A DNA stretch of 64,000 nt from Sceloporus undulatus (Eukaryota; Chordata; Lepidosauria; Squamata; Phrynosomatidae), in assembly GCF_019175285.1 (NCBI RefSeq), contig NC_056528.1, positions 20,271,657 to 20,335,656 on the forward strand, given 5' to 3'. The translations under genes were made by a program, and so were the position numbers. The notes under the pieces are model-generated. The model was not told the DNA's origin. It saw nothing but the letters and a program-made list of their open reading frames with translations, and did not search any database. Position 1 is the first letter of the stretch. Every line of letters starts with the position of its first letter. Below are positions 9,241 through 19,654 of this stretch, one piece after another.

Positions 9241-9399
9241 GGACAGAGGCCCTTCCTTCTCTCTTCTCCCCCCCAAAAAAGTCCTTCCCTCTCTCCTCCC
9301 AAACTTTGACTCAGGACTTCTCCTCCCATCCCTCCCTTTTACCCCCAAAATCCACCAAGACCCCCATCTTTAGAAACTCCAGCCAAGGCTTCCCTCTCT

Positions 9400-10205
9400 T
9401 TGGGAAAACAGGGGTCAGACTCTCCCCATTTGGGGAAAAATGACTCCAATTGCCCCCTCCTATATATATATAAGCACACACACACACACACACCACACAC
9501 AAACACACCTGACCCCCCCCTTTTAAGAAATGGACCGGAGTTGTCCCCATTGTTTCTGAAATTGACCCGGTCTCCCCAATCATTTGCTGAAACCGACCTA
9601 AGCTCAAGCTCCCCCCATTTAGGAAACACACAACCGTCCCCCCCCCCGCATTTTTCTAAAACGGACCCCAAGTCCCCCCCCCCATTTTAGGAAACTGACA
9701 CCAAGTTCCTTCCCATTTTCTAAGAGCTGACCAAAGTTCCGGCCGCCAGTTTTAGAAAGTGACCAAAATCCCCACATCTTTAAAAACTGCCCCCCAAGTC
9801 CCCTCACCTTCTGAAACTGACCCAAGTTCCCCCCTTTTCTAAAACTGGCCTAAGTCCTTGCGTTATCTGGAATTGACCCAAGTCCCCCCATTTGTCAAAA
9901 TGGATACTGCCTGAAATGGACCCAATTCCCCTCATTTCCCAAAACTGACCCAAATCCCTCATTTTCCAAAATTTACCTGTTTTTTTCCCCGTTTTCTGAA
10001 ACCGACTCAAGTTCCAACATTTATTAAAGTAACCCAAGAACTCCATTTTATGAAACTGATGAAAGTCCCCCCATTTTCTGAAAAATGACCCAAGTTCAGC
10101 CATTTTCTAAAGATGACCTATTTCTTGCATTTTCAGAAATTGGCCCATGTTCCCCAGTTTAATGAAACTGACCAGAGTTTCCCCATTTTCTGAAAGTGAC
10201 CCATT
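9400..10205. repeat. Degenerate 29-33 bp minisatellite upstream of PRRX2
   Basis: Roughly 25 copies of a unit with consensus near 'gaaactgacccaagtccccc' plus 'cattttct', continuous over 800 bp. It contains a (CA)n run at about 9476-9495. Copies are diverged, indicating age. It starts about 500 bp upstream of the PRRX2 start codon. Confidence 0.8.
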
Positions 10206-10460
10206 TCTCCCTATTCCCGCATTCCCTCATGACCACTCACTGGGGCATGAAGGGTCTAGGGGAGCCACCCCACGTGGCGCTAAATGGCAGTGCCATTCCC
10301 CATCCCTGGTGTCACTCAGTGCAGTTGGGGCACCAGTGGCCAAAAGGACATGTTTGGCCCTCTCCTTCGCTCTGGTGGCACAAGTCTCCCCATGAGGAGG
10401 CCTCAGCCGCTGCGGCAAAGCCAGGAGAAGGGTATCCATCCCTGTATTTGCATATACCAA

Positions 10461-10657
10461 GCCAGCATGGTGTAGTGGTTTGAGAGTTAAACTATGACTC
10501 TGGACAGCAGGGTTCGAATCCCCACAGAGCCATGAAACCCTTGGACAAGTCACAGTCTCTCAGCCTCAGACAATGGCAATGGCAACCCTCCTCTGAAGAA
10601 ACCTGCCAAGATGACCCTGTGATAGGTTTGCCTTAGGTTCGCCCTAAGTCTAAACAC
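10461..10657 (+). mobile_element. tRNA-derived SINE (Sauria type)
   Basis: Head 'gccagcatggtgtagtggtt', B-box-like 'gggttcgaatcccc', then 'aagtcacagtctctcagcct' and a tail 'aggtttgccttaggttcgcc'. Near full length, with the tail slightly shortened. Confidence 0.85.
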
Positions 10658-10949
10658 AAAATTCATGTATGCTCCATACACACCTTATATGCATAGACTA
10701 AAGGTAATTTTATACAGCATTGAAAATTTTTCTACCCAGAAAAAAGTATCTCTACATTTCTTGAGCAGACGTACAAAACAACCACATACACATTTTGGGC
10801 AGAACAAGTGCCGAATTGTGGATAGGCTTCAAAAACAGTTTTTCAAACACTTTTCTTGCAGCAGGAAGAAAATGGCTAGAATGACTTGTTGTTGCTTCCT
10901 CCGAGAAGAAATGTAGTGACAAATTCTACCCACATGTTATGGGTCTTTA

Positions 10950-11065
10950 AGCAGAGGTTTGGTGGCCACCTCTCAGGGTTGGTTTAACTGTAGACTTCCT
11001 GGATTGAAAAGAGGGTTAGAATAGATGGCCTTTCGGTTCCCTTCCAACTAGACAGTTTATGAGAC
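10950..11065 (+). mobile_element. CR1 LINE 3' fragment
   Basis: Matches the last 110 bp of the CR1 3' end ('tctttaagcagaggtttggt', 'tagatggcctttcggttccc'), lacking the terminal octamers. Confidence 0.65.
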
Positions 11066-11079
11066 CCTCTTCATGCAAA

Positions 11080-11185
11080 AGCAAACGGCTGCAGCCTCTA
11101 ATAGCTTGTCTGCTCTTCCTCATTAAAGACTTTTGCCATCTTGATCTCACTTTGATGTTGCTGGACCACATATGTTCTGGTTTTC
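11080..11185. mobile_element. Unclassified interspersed repeat
   Basis: The phrase 'acttttgccatcttgat...gatgttgctggaccacat' recurs near 13530-13615 and 61025-61085, so this is an interspersed family. No terminal structure could be defined. Confidence 0.45.
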
Positions 11186-11204
11186 ATCTGTGAGATGTTG
11201 CAGG

Positions 11205-11325
11205 GTTTGATTCCTTGTTCGGCAGTGGAAACCCATTGGATGACCTTAGGCGAGTCACACACTCTCAGCCCCAGAAAACCTGCAATAGGGTCTCCTTAGG
11301 GTTGCCATAAATCCGAAACAAGGCA
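11205..11325 (+). mobile_element. tRNA-derived SINE, head-less
   Basis: Keeps the B-box side 'gggtttgattccttg', 'ctctcagccccagaaaacct' and the tail 'gggttgccataaatccgaaa'; the A-box half is missing. Confidence 0.75.
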
Positions 11326-11721
11326 CATAATAGCAATATGCAATTGCAACTGTTCTTGCCATTCCCAGCAACATCAACATCCCTATCTTGCACAGCTGGG
11401 TTCGGACCTGTATCCAAACTATGTTTGCTTCTGTCTGTCTTTCCCAAAGTGTTTATTTTTGAAACCTTTCTTCTTTCTTCTCCTTCTTTTAAGCTCCCTT
11501 ATCTTGATTGATCAAGGCAGTACATGGGGGGAGAGAGGCTCATGACAACCGCCCCTCCTTGCTCAGTCCAAGACATTAAGTTTTTAAAAGGAGGTAATAA
11601 AACTGGATGACATAAGCCAGCCCTTCAACTAATTAAATAGGGGGAAAAGAGGAAAGACAATCCCCCCCGTAGTTCGTTCCTTTGTTGTGACTCAAGAGGA
11701 ACTCAAGGAACCTTAAATCTT

Positions 11722-11948
11722 AGGCTGCATCTGCACTGTAAGACATGATGCAGTTTTGACCCCACTTGAACTGGCATGGCCCCATGCTAGGGAATCCTAG
11801 GATATGTAGTTTGCTGTGGCATCAGAGCTCTCTGATAGAGAAGGCTCGCTGTCTCAGAAAACTACACATCCCAGCACTGTATAATATTGAGCTGTAGCAG
11901 TTAAGGTGGGCGCAGACTGCATTGTTTCAGCAGCGCAAGATGCAGCTG
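11722..11948. mobile_element. Palindromic MITE family A
   Basis: 'ggctgcatctgcactgtaag' on the left pairs with 'agcgcaagatgcagc' on the right; inner arms 'atatgtagtttgctg' and 'aaactacacatccca'. Roughly 225 bp, no coding capacity. Confidence 0.7.
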
Positions 11949-12074
11949 TGGAAATTTGCTGCTCGGAAACGTTACTTTTTATGGACTATGGCTACCAGAA
12001 TCCCCTGGTCATAAGAGGCCATAGAACATGCTGATTCTGGGAGCTGTCATCCAAGAAAGTTCATTTTCCCAGTT

Positions 12075-12163
12075 CTGTATTACAATATGGCTCATAGCAA
12101 TGAGTCATGGGAGTAAAGGGGTGCCAAACTGCATTGTTTCTGCAGTGCAGGTTCACCCTTACT
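12075..12163. mobile_element. Palindromic MITE family A, right half
   Basis: 'gtgccaaactgcattgtttc' and 'tgcagtgcaggttc' match the right arm only. Confidence 0.55.
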
Positions 12164-12169
12164 ATTTTG

Positions 12170-12335
12170 GAGTGGTTTGAGCATTGGACTACAACCCTGG
12201 AGAATGGAGTTCGAATCTCTGCCCTGCCCTGGAAACCCACTGGGTGACCTTGGGCAAGTCATACTCTCTCCTCGGAACAAATCTTGCCAAGAAAACCCCA
12301 TGATAGATACACCCAAGGGTCACAAATAAACAGCC
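12170..12335 (+). mobile_element. tRNA-derived SINE (Sauria type)
   Basis: 'gtggtttgagcattggacta', 'ggagttcgaatctctg', 'gggtgaccttgggcaagtca', tail 'acccaagggtcacaa'. The tail is truncated and runs into a MITE remnant; a loose tail fragment of another copy is at about 12410-12450. Confidence 0.8.
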
Positions 12336-12469
12336 AAGGTTTCATACTGTGGAGTCCTGGGATTTGTAGTTTGTAACCCCATTGCACATTGCATATCTAG
12401 ATGTACATGGAAGTCGGAAATGACTTGAAGGCACACAAATAAACAAACAACATGGGGGAGAAGGAGAAC

Positions 12470-12675
12470 CAGTGTGAGGTAATGGTTTGAGTGCTGGACT
12501 ATATGGAGACCAGGGTTCAATTCCCAGCTTGGCCATGAGACACACTGGGTGACCTTGGGCAAGTCACACACTCTCAGCCTCAGGGGAAGGCCATGGCAAA
12601 CCCCATCTGAACAAATCTTGCCTGCATTTGTGTCGCTATAAGTCAGAAATGACTTGAAGGCGCACAACAACAAAT
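12470..12675 (+). mobile_element. tRNA-derived SINE (Sauria type), near full length
   Basis: 'gtaatggtttgagtgctgga', 'gggttcaattcccag', 'gggtgaccttgggcaagtca', and the tail 'cgctataagtcagaaatgac' followed by 'ttgaaggcgcacaacaac'. Confidence 0.85.
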
Positions 12676-12730
12676 GGCAGAGAAGATTGTGATCTACGGG
12701 TGGCTGGAGAATCCTCACCACACACATATA

Positions 12731-12933
12731 CAGTCGGTCCTTCTTATACACGGATTTAAGCACACACAGTTTGAAAATGTTCCAAAAAAGTATAAATTTA
12801 TCTTGATGTTCCATTTTTTATTAGGGACACCATTTTGCTTGTCATTATATTCAATGGGACTTGAGCATACACGGATTTTGTTATATACGGGGGATCTTGG
12901 AACCAAACCCCAGCGTATAACAAGGATCCACTG
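12731..12933 (+). mobile_element. Tigger/pogo-like MITE with TA target duplication
   Basis: CAGTCGGTCCTTC on the left and GGATCCACTG on the right, flanked on both sides by TA. One of the clearest copies for defining the ends of the family. Confidence 0.8.
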
Positions 12934-13199
12934 TATATAGCATTTAGCAACACTGCCTCTCCTCAGAGCAAAAGAAGAGCAACCAGGTAGAGCTGCATCA
13001 TGCCAGGGACCCAGTGCCATTCTTCAGCTGGCATTTCCATGGCCTCTGAAGGGAGAGGAGATCAGCCATGAACTGCTGAACTTCATTGCCACCCAACCAT
13101 TCCCTTTTTCTTGTGTCTCATTTTGATTGCAAGCCTGAGGGCATGGGACTGTCAGACTAACTAATTGTAAGCTGATGTGGAAACCTTTGTGCTTGACTA

Positions 13200-13428
13200 C
13201 TCTAACTTGTCCTTGGTTCTTGTTTCCTTTCCAACTTATGGCAACCCTAAGGTTGCCCCCTATCATGGGGTTTTCTAGGCAAGATTTGCTCAAGGGAGGC
13301 TTACCATGGCCTTCCTCTAAGGTTGAGAGAATGTGACTTGCCCAAGGTCACCTTGACCAAGGTGGGAATCGAACCCTGGCCTCCAGAACCGTAGTCCAGC
13401 ACTGAAACCACTATGCCACATTGACTCC
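13200..13428 (-). mobile_element. tRNA-derived SINE (Sauria type), near full length
   Basis: Reverse orientation: tail complement 'tttccaacttatggcaaccc' at the left, 'gacttgcccaaggtcacctt' in the middle, and B-box complement 'gggaatcgaaccctgg' followed by 'gaaaccactatgccacattg' at the right. Confidence 0.85.
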
Positions 13429-13494
13429 AAATGCAAATCCCGGTTTCTCTCGCCTCCTCCCACCTTCCGCCTTTATCCTCAGCTTGCTTCAATT

Positions 13495-13790
13495 GCAGCA
13501 GAGTTCAAAGATCAAAAGTCGTTCTTCCTCCTTCATAACTTTTGCCATAACTTGGGCACACTCTGATGTTGCTTGGCCACATGTGTCCTGTTTTTCATCT
13601 GTGAAATATGGGAGGGTATGCTTGAAATGAATAAGTAAATAGTTTTTGTGGGGTTTTTTTGAGCTATGAGGCTGTGTTCTAGAAGAGATTATTCCTGACG
13701 CTTCGCCCGCAGCTGTGGCTGGCATCTTCAGAGAATGCTGGAATGGAAGAGAGTGGAGTATATATAAATAAGTAAATAAGCTGCCACAGT
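13495..13790. mobile_element. Two unclassified repeat pieces
   Basis: 13495-13620 shares 'acttttgccat' and 'gatgttgcttggccacatgt' with the repeat at 11080. 13650-13745 holds 'gaagagattattcctgacgc' and 'agctgtggctggcatcttca', a motif I have seen widely in vertebrate repeats but cannot name securely. Confidence 0.4.
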
Positions 13791-14224
13791 TTCATCCTGT
13801 GGAATTTGTCATTTGCAACGCCATTGCACATTGCATTTCCAGATGTACATGGGATGTGCAGGTCAAGTTGTTCATTGCCTATGCAAAGACATATTCATTT
13901 CTCTGCATGTTCAATTGCATAATGTCACAACTTGGGAATGATGCAGCGTTGCACATAACTTACAGCCTGTCTCCCCAAAGTAGGGTCTCGGGCAGTAATT
14001 TCTCCTGTTACCAAAGTATTTAGGGTAGTGATGTTCTTGAATGAGCAATGAAGAGCCATTAGGTTGACAAAAGACCCATTTCTGATTGAGCGGAAAATTC
14101 TAGAGGTGGTTTGTTGATATGGACCAACACAGCTGCCTCCATTTTGGATGGCTATGAAGTATGTCCTGTGGGCTAGTAACCTTCAGCAGTTATCCTTTAC
14201 AGATGGCCTAACTCTGGCCTTGAC

Positions 14225-14440
14225 TTCTTGTTGTGTGTCTTGACCTCATTTCCAACTTCTGGCAAGCCTATCATAGGGTTTTCTTGGCAACATTTGTTCA
14301 GAGAGGGCTTGCCCTTGCCTTCCTCTGAGTCTGAGAGAGTGTGACTTGTTCAAGGTCTCCCAGTGGGTTTCAAGGCTGAGCAAGGAATTGAACCCTGGTC
14401 TCCAGAGTCCAATGCTCATACCACTGCACTATTCTGGATA
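14225..14440 (-). mobile_element. tRNA-derived SINE (Sauria type)
   Basis: Reverse orientation: 'tttccaacttctggcaagcc' tail complement, 'gtgacttgttcaaggtctcc', then B-box complement 'aattgaaccctggtctcca'. Confidence 0.85.
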
Positions 14441-14454
14441 AGGGGCCAGCAAAA

Positions 14455-14960
14455 CAAAAACGCACAACAAGGAACTCGGGAAATAAAATGGTTAGCATCA
14501 AAGATCCTTAATAATGCATCTAAGTGTTTTTCATTGATGGCCCCAATTAAAAAACCAGAACCTAGATTTTTTATTTCGTCCATTAATGCTGGTTTGAAGG
14601 ACATGGCTAAACCAGGAGCAGATGGGGATCGCCAGAGAGAAGGAGATTTGCTCGGTTTCTCTCTGGTCCAGACTTACCGGCTGGAATTCTTTCCAACTGC
14701 TGACAATCACAATTTTATTTTTTTATTTTATTTTACAAGCACCGACATATTACTTTTTTATTGTCAGTTTTGGGAACACATGAAACTGATCAAAAATAAA
14801 GCCGCCCGGCAACAAAGACAGCAGCCAACTCACCCGCTGATATCATCAAGGACCGCTTTCCTTACGATCCTATATTGTAAAACTTAACAATTGTTGTATC
14901 CTGTGCTACTTTCTCCCTGTACTCCTTTAAATGCATTTTAGAAAGGGGGGAAATCATTTC
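14455..14960. other. Repeat-free block upstream of PRRX2, candidate conserved element
   Basis: No recognised repeat over 500 bp in an otherwise repeat-packed interval. It contains homeodomain-like sites (e.g. 'ttaataatgcatctaag'). The open frame through 14363-14887 starts inside a SINE and shows no recognisable protein, so it is not called as a gene. Confidence 0.35.
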
Positions 14961-15039
14961 AAAAAAGCCCAAGGCTGGACTTTTTTGGCTGTGCTTTTTT
15001 TGATCTTAAAACTCAAATTTGATCATGTTTCCTCATTTG

Positions 15040-15450
15040 TGGATGGGATTGAGCTCAGAAAATTTGAGTTATAACTCCCAGAATCCCCTTCCTATGTGGT
15101 TGCCAGCTGTACCTCTTCAAAAGAGAGGTCTAGAAGAGCAGATAATTCTGTCCCCCAACAAACTACAAATCCCAGGATCCCAGAGAATGGAGTAATGACA
15201 GTTAAAGCAGTATTCAACTGGATGTTGGTACTGATATGATATCTTTAGTCCCTCTCTTCCTAAGATATCTTAGGAACTGTAGTTCAGGGCAGTGGACTAG
15301 AGCTCTTTTGTAAAGCATGCTATGCCCCTTCCCAAACTACAAATCCCAGGTATCCATAGGATGGAGCCATGGCAATAGTACCCAAGACTTCATCTGCATC
15401 TGCATTGCAGAGATAATGCAGTTTGACACCATTTTAACAGTGCTATGTTA
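15040..15450. mobile_element. Cluster of partial palindromic MITE family A copies
   Basis: At least three right or left halves: 'aaactacaaatcccaggatc' (15170), 'aaactacaaatcccaggtat' (15334), and 'ctgcattgcagagataatgc' with 'agtttgacaccattttaaca' (15400-15440). Confidence 0.6.
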
Positions 15451-15747
15451 TTCTCCCCCCTTTATTTAATAATATAAAAGAAACACAAAACTGTTAACAA
15501 ATACACATAGCTACACAAAAATACATTTACGCACAGTTACATGAGAATACATATTGACCACACTGACCAACAGTTACAAATATTGACATATATACTTCCT
15601 GAACTTCCATACAGACTTTTTATGTTGTCTTTTTGTGCTAATTCCATGATGTTTTCTTTCTTTAAACCATCTCATAGATTTCCATCTTATAGTTTCCACA
15701 TTATTACCATCTTACTGTTATATATTGATATTGTTATTTGTATGATG

Positions 15748-15990
15748 AAAATCATAGACTCATACAGTTGGAAGAGACCCTAAGGGCCATCCAGTCTAAC
15801 CCCCTGCCATGCAGGAAGACACAATGAAAGCATCTCCAAAAGAAGGCCATGCACCCAACGATGTTTGATTTCTTTTTAACATTGGCACATTAATGTTTGA
15901 GCAGGCCCCATGAAGTTTATCATAAACCGCCTCGGATTTGGAAGAAAGGCGGGATATCAATGCAAGAAAGGAGGAAAGAAAGAAGAAACG
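15748..15990 (-). mobile_element. CR1 3' end plus a LINE/SINE tail fragment
   Basis: 15748-15836 is the reverse of the CR1 terminus ('atcatagactcatacagttg', 'ggccatccagtctaac'). 15905-15990 ('ataaaccgcctcggatttgg', 'aaaggcgggatatcaa') is a 3' tail of another family read on the plus strand. Confidence 0.7.
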
Positions 15991-16289
15991 ATTCCACATC
16001 CGGTTGCAATCTATCATCTCGACTCACTAACAACGTAAGGCAGCAAACATAAAAAATCCACAATATGGGATTGAATTTCTACATTTTGCAGGCTTGCAAC
16101 TGGGACTGGCTCCAGCAGCTTAAGCAGTGAGCCCCCCCCCCCCAATGCTTGGGGCAATGGGGAGGGGGACTAAAAGAGGCAATGGAGCTGACATTTGACC
16201 TCCACACAAGGCTTTTAATTGGCCAGGACTGGCTGCCCCATGGGTTGCCTCTTAACTAGACCGGCATCTTGCTGTGATTATTGCCCAGG

Positions 16290-16640
16290 AGTGCCCCTGG
16301 CCTTTTCTTTACAGTCGGCGCGAAGATGGCGACGAAGGAAAGGGATATCATTATGCCTTATAGATTGTTTTTCATTGTACCTGATTATTTGGCTTAAGAA
16401 GACGGCGTGATGAAATCATCATTTATTAACAGATTGTTCTGTCCCCCCCGAGCTTTGGGGAGACGTTGGCCGGGATTCAACCAACTTACATCTTTGCAAG
16501 GGGACCCCTGCATGAGAACGCATGAGTAACTCATTTACAATTGTGGGTTTTCAATGACAAATTTTCGACGTGGATCGTTTTCATATGAGCACATCTTGTT
16601 TGTCCTTTTAAACTGATGGGTATTTTAACCAATGTGCTTT
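16290..16640. promoter_or_regulatory. Candidate conserved noncoding block A
   Basis: No transposon or tandem signature; contains CpGs (cggcgcgaagatggcgacga), 'gatgaaatcatcatttatta' and other A/T homeodomain-like sites. About 7.5 kb upstream of the PRRX2 start. Regulatory role is inference. Confidence 0.35.
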
Positions 16641-16664
16641 AATTGATGCTGTTGTTTGGATCCC

Positions 16665-16780
16665 TGCTTGTTCATGGAAACCCTTGTGTCACCTTGGACA
16701 AATCACGCTCTCTCAGCCTTAGAAAAAGGCAATGGTGGCACACCCCTTCTGGACAAATTTTGCAGAGAAATAAGGGTGCC
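16665..16780 (+). mobile_element. tRNA-derived SINE, partial
   Basis: Keeps 'catggaaacccttgtgtcac', 'cacgctctctcagcctta' and the start of the tail; head and terminal tail missing. Confidence 0.65.
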
Positions 16781-16784
16781 CAAA

Positions 16785-16965
16785 ATTGAAAACGTGCATC
16801 AGATGTACATCAAACGTGCCCAGCGCACATCAGTAGTGTCCAATATGCATCACAAGGTCCCAATAGTAGGAGCACCCATGTGTATCTTAAACACCCAATG
16901 CCAATCAGGAGCACCCAATGTATATCTTAAGCACCCAATGCACATCGGAATGCTCTTACCAGTAC
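16785..16965. repeat. Degenerate ~20-bp tandem repeat
   Basis: Repeated 'agcacccaatg..catctta' units, about eight copies of poor quality. They sit between a SINE fragment and unique DNA. Confidence 0.55.
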
Positions 16966-17099
16966 CCAGATGTGCAGCTTCACAATCCACTAACAGGGTT
17001 TTCTTGCATTTCTATTACGTAGCTGCAGATTCATAAAGTTACGAAAGGTGGACCATGATTGTAGAATCTCAGCCACTCGACAAAATCCAAACTCTTCCA

Positions 17100-17850
17100 G
17101 TCACTATGGCCAAGGGCCCTGCTAACTGGGGGAGTATATGAGAGCTGTAGTCTTCCAAAGGAACTTTCCCAAGCTCTTTAGAAAACAGCTCAATGGCCAT
17201 GCCAGTTAGGGGCTTATGAGTATTGTCATTCCCAAAAGTGTCCTTGCCAGCAGTGAGGCTCAAGATGTTAGAGTCCAAAATGTAATTTCTCACACTGAGA
17301 CAGGAGCTGTTCAATGTTCAGTGGCCGTGCTTGTCGGGGGATTCTGGGTCCTGTAGTGCAAGAAAGTTATTTTTCCAAACTAGTCAAAACATCTCAGTGG
17401 CCATGCTGGCTGGGAGATTTTGGAAGTCATCACCACCCACAGACCCACAAAAAAGTAAATTTTCCAACCTCTGGGGGAGCTGCTCAGTGAGTGGCCATGC
17501 TAGTGGGGGGATTCTGGGCCCTGCAGTCCAAGAAAGTCTTTTTTCTAAACTAGTCAAAACAACACTGCAACCGTGCTAGCTGGGAGAATGTGGAAGTTGT
17601 CCCCCACCCTCAAGAAAGTAACTTTCCCAAGCTCTGAGAGGAGCCGCTCAATGAGTGGCCATGCCAACTGGGGGGATTTGGGGTCTTGTAGTCCAAGAAA
17701 GTCACTTTCTCAAACCCTAGTCAGAGCAGTTCATTGGCTGTGCTGGTTGGGAGATTGTGGAAGTCGTCACCCATGCCACCCCAAAAAAGTAACTTTCCTA
17801 AGCTCTGAGAGGGGCTGCTCAGTGAGTGGGGGATTCTGGGGTCTACAGTC
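17100..17850. repeat. Tandem array of a ~168-bp dimeric unit
   Basis: Anchors 'gtggccgtgcttgtcggggg' (17321), 'gtggccatgctagtgggggg' (17491) and 'gtggccatgccaactggggg' (17655) recur at about 165-170 bp, with a partial earlier copy (17100-17320) and a partial later one from about 17822. Each unit has two related halves ('gattctgggtcctgtagt...aagaaagt' and 'gagattttggaagtc...aaaaagtaa'). Not centromeric; only four to five copies. Confidence 0.8.
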
Positions 17851-17942
17851 TTAAGACTACAGTCCAGCTGTAGTCTGGAAGATTCTGGTTCCTGCTGGGG
17901 GATTCTGAGTCCTGCAGTCTAAGACTACAGTCCAAGATTGTA

Positions 17943-18193
17943 CAGTTGGCTCTCCACATTCTAGGAATCTCTATGTCCTCCGGCGCAACTATGTGTTCAA
18001 CATCTCCCAGAAGTTGACCATAGAATCATGCTAGAGGAACTACAAATGCCTAGAGAAGTGTTTTCTATAGTAATCTCCAAGTTCCCCAGTGCAACTCTCT
18101 ATGGTCAATGTCCAGCAGAGTTGCGCTGGAAGATCTAGAAATGTCTTAATCAAATGCGCAAATAATCCAAGCCGCCAATGTGGAGGGCCAACA
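17943..18193. mobile_element. Tigger-like MITE, second subfamily
   Basis: CAGTTGGCTCTCCACATTC at the left and 'atgtggagggccaacag' at the right are complementary. Interior 'gttgaccatagaatcatgct' recurs in the element at 49103-49598. It sits at the right edge of the 168-bp tandem array. Confidence 0.7.
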
Positions 18194-18254
18194 GTAGTCC
18201 AAAAGCAGCATGCGGACAAAAGAAGTAACTTTCCCAAGCTCTGATGATCTCAAA

Positions 18255-19360
18255 GCCTCACCATCATCCTGTTTCTTCTCCAGAGGAGCATGGCAGGTTA
18301 TGGGGCAGGAAAGCGCCAAGGTCTAGGGCTTTGCGCTTCAGGCGTTCCATAATTATATGGCCAGAATAATCAAGAGCGAAACCCCCATAGGATCTGGCTT
18401 CCCCGGTTCTGGTGATTGCTGGTATTTTTAAGGTGAAATATGACCTTTTTGTGATCAAAGAGGATCTAAAGGAAATGGGGAGAAAGGGGGGGACCTGAGG
18501 TTGGCTGGGGCGAAGGGGGGTCCCTCCAGCTTTCTTTTCTCTTAGGCCTGGCAGTCTGGTAAAGTTTCTTTAGACACGCCAAGATTTATACGCCTTTCGG
18601 CAGGGGTTCCTAGAATTACTCTCGGACTCTTTACACTTTTCCGAAAGGGGACTTGGAACAGTAAGTCATTGAGAAAATTAACAGGCTTTCCTCATTTATG
18701 TCCCCTGTCGGCTTTTTCAGAAGTGAGGAGGGGAGGGCAAACTAATGACTTTTTCCTTTTTTTGAAGTCGAGGTCAAGGTTGCTTTCGTACTTTTTCCTC
18801 CCCCCCCCCCAAAAAAAAGTCAAACAAGCCATATTAATGCAATTTCCTTTTTCGCTCTCACCCCGACAGAGGCTCGGGGGGCTTGGTTTTCGCTCACCAT
18901 TTAGATAGGATTAAAGGCGTTTATATTTATTTATTTATTTATTTATTTATTTTATTATTTCAGGGAAAAAGAGACCCCGCATATCTTGTCAATTTAATAG
19001 ATCCCACTTGCAAGACGTGTTGATTTTAACAGCCATTTGTTTTCAATTACGGAAAGTGCTCAAGTTCGGCGGTTTAAAGAAAACATCCCAAAAGAAGCAA
19101 GCAAGGTGGCTGTATATTGGATCAATTAAACCGCAGTAATTGGTTAACCATTGCCAACACAGATTAAAGTCCCTCTAATTAATACACGGGTTGCGATTGG
19201 TCATTGCAGCTAGAGTAAACCAATGAAATCAAAGGGATTTTAGAGTACTGTAAACCCAAATCTGGGACTAGAATCTGCATTTACGCAAATGATGGCATCC
19301 CTTGTTAAGTTACAATTGTAGGGTAATGCATTATATTTTCATTATTAGAAAGGAACTAAT
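18255..19360. promoter_or_regulatory. Candidate conserved noncoding block B (PRRX2 upstream)
   Basis: About 1.1 kb without transposon ends, broken only by an (ATTT)n run at about 18924-18955. The right part is rich in homeodomain-type sites ('gatcaattaaacc', 'cagtaattggttaa', 'ctctaattaatac') and inverted CCAAT boxes ('gattggtcattg', 'aaaccaatgaaat'); CpGs persist ('acgcctttcggcag', 'gttcggcggttt'). Lies about 10 kb upstream of PRRX2 and 17 kb from ASB6. Enhancer role is inference from composition only. Confidence 0.45.
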
Positions 19361-19384
19361 TACCCATCCGATCCTCAACTTGGT

Positions 19385-19545
19385 TATAGAAAGTTAGAAA
19401 CCCATTGGGTGACCTTGGGCAAGTCACACTCTCTCAGCCTCAGAGGATGGCAATGGCAACAAATCTTGCCAAGAAAACCCCAGCATAGGTTCACCTTAGA
19501 GTTGTCGTAACTTGGAAATGACTTGAAGGGACACAACACACAAGA
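19385..19545 (+). mobile_element. tRNA-derived SINE, 3' part
   Basis: 'gggtgaccttgggcaagtca', 'ctctctcagcctcagaggat', and a tail 'gttgtcgtaacttggaaatg' then 'acttgaagggacacaac'. Confidence 0.8.
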
Positions 19546-19654
19546 ATTACAACTGACTAGTTACTTGTAGCTGATTACTTCCAAGCTCTGGATCTGCCCA
19601 GGAGTAGGAATTCTTGGGCCTTCATTGGACTGCAACTCCTATCATTCATCATCA

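Noticed and set aside
10461-10657. tRNA gene from A- and B-box-like sequence
   Set aside because: The cloverleaf cannot be closed and the sequence continues into a SINE body and tail, repeated many times in the window.
14363-14887. 174-codon plus-strand frame
   Set aside because: It starts inside a SINE ('FKAEQGIEPWSPES' is SINE sequence) and its remainder has no recognisable domain or splice context; kept only as a possible noncoding conserved block.
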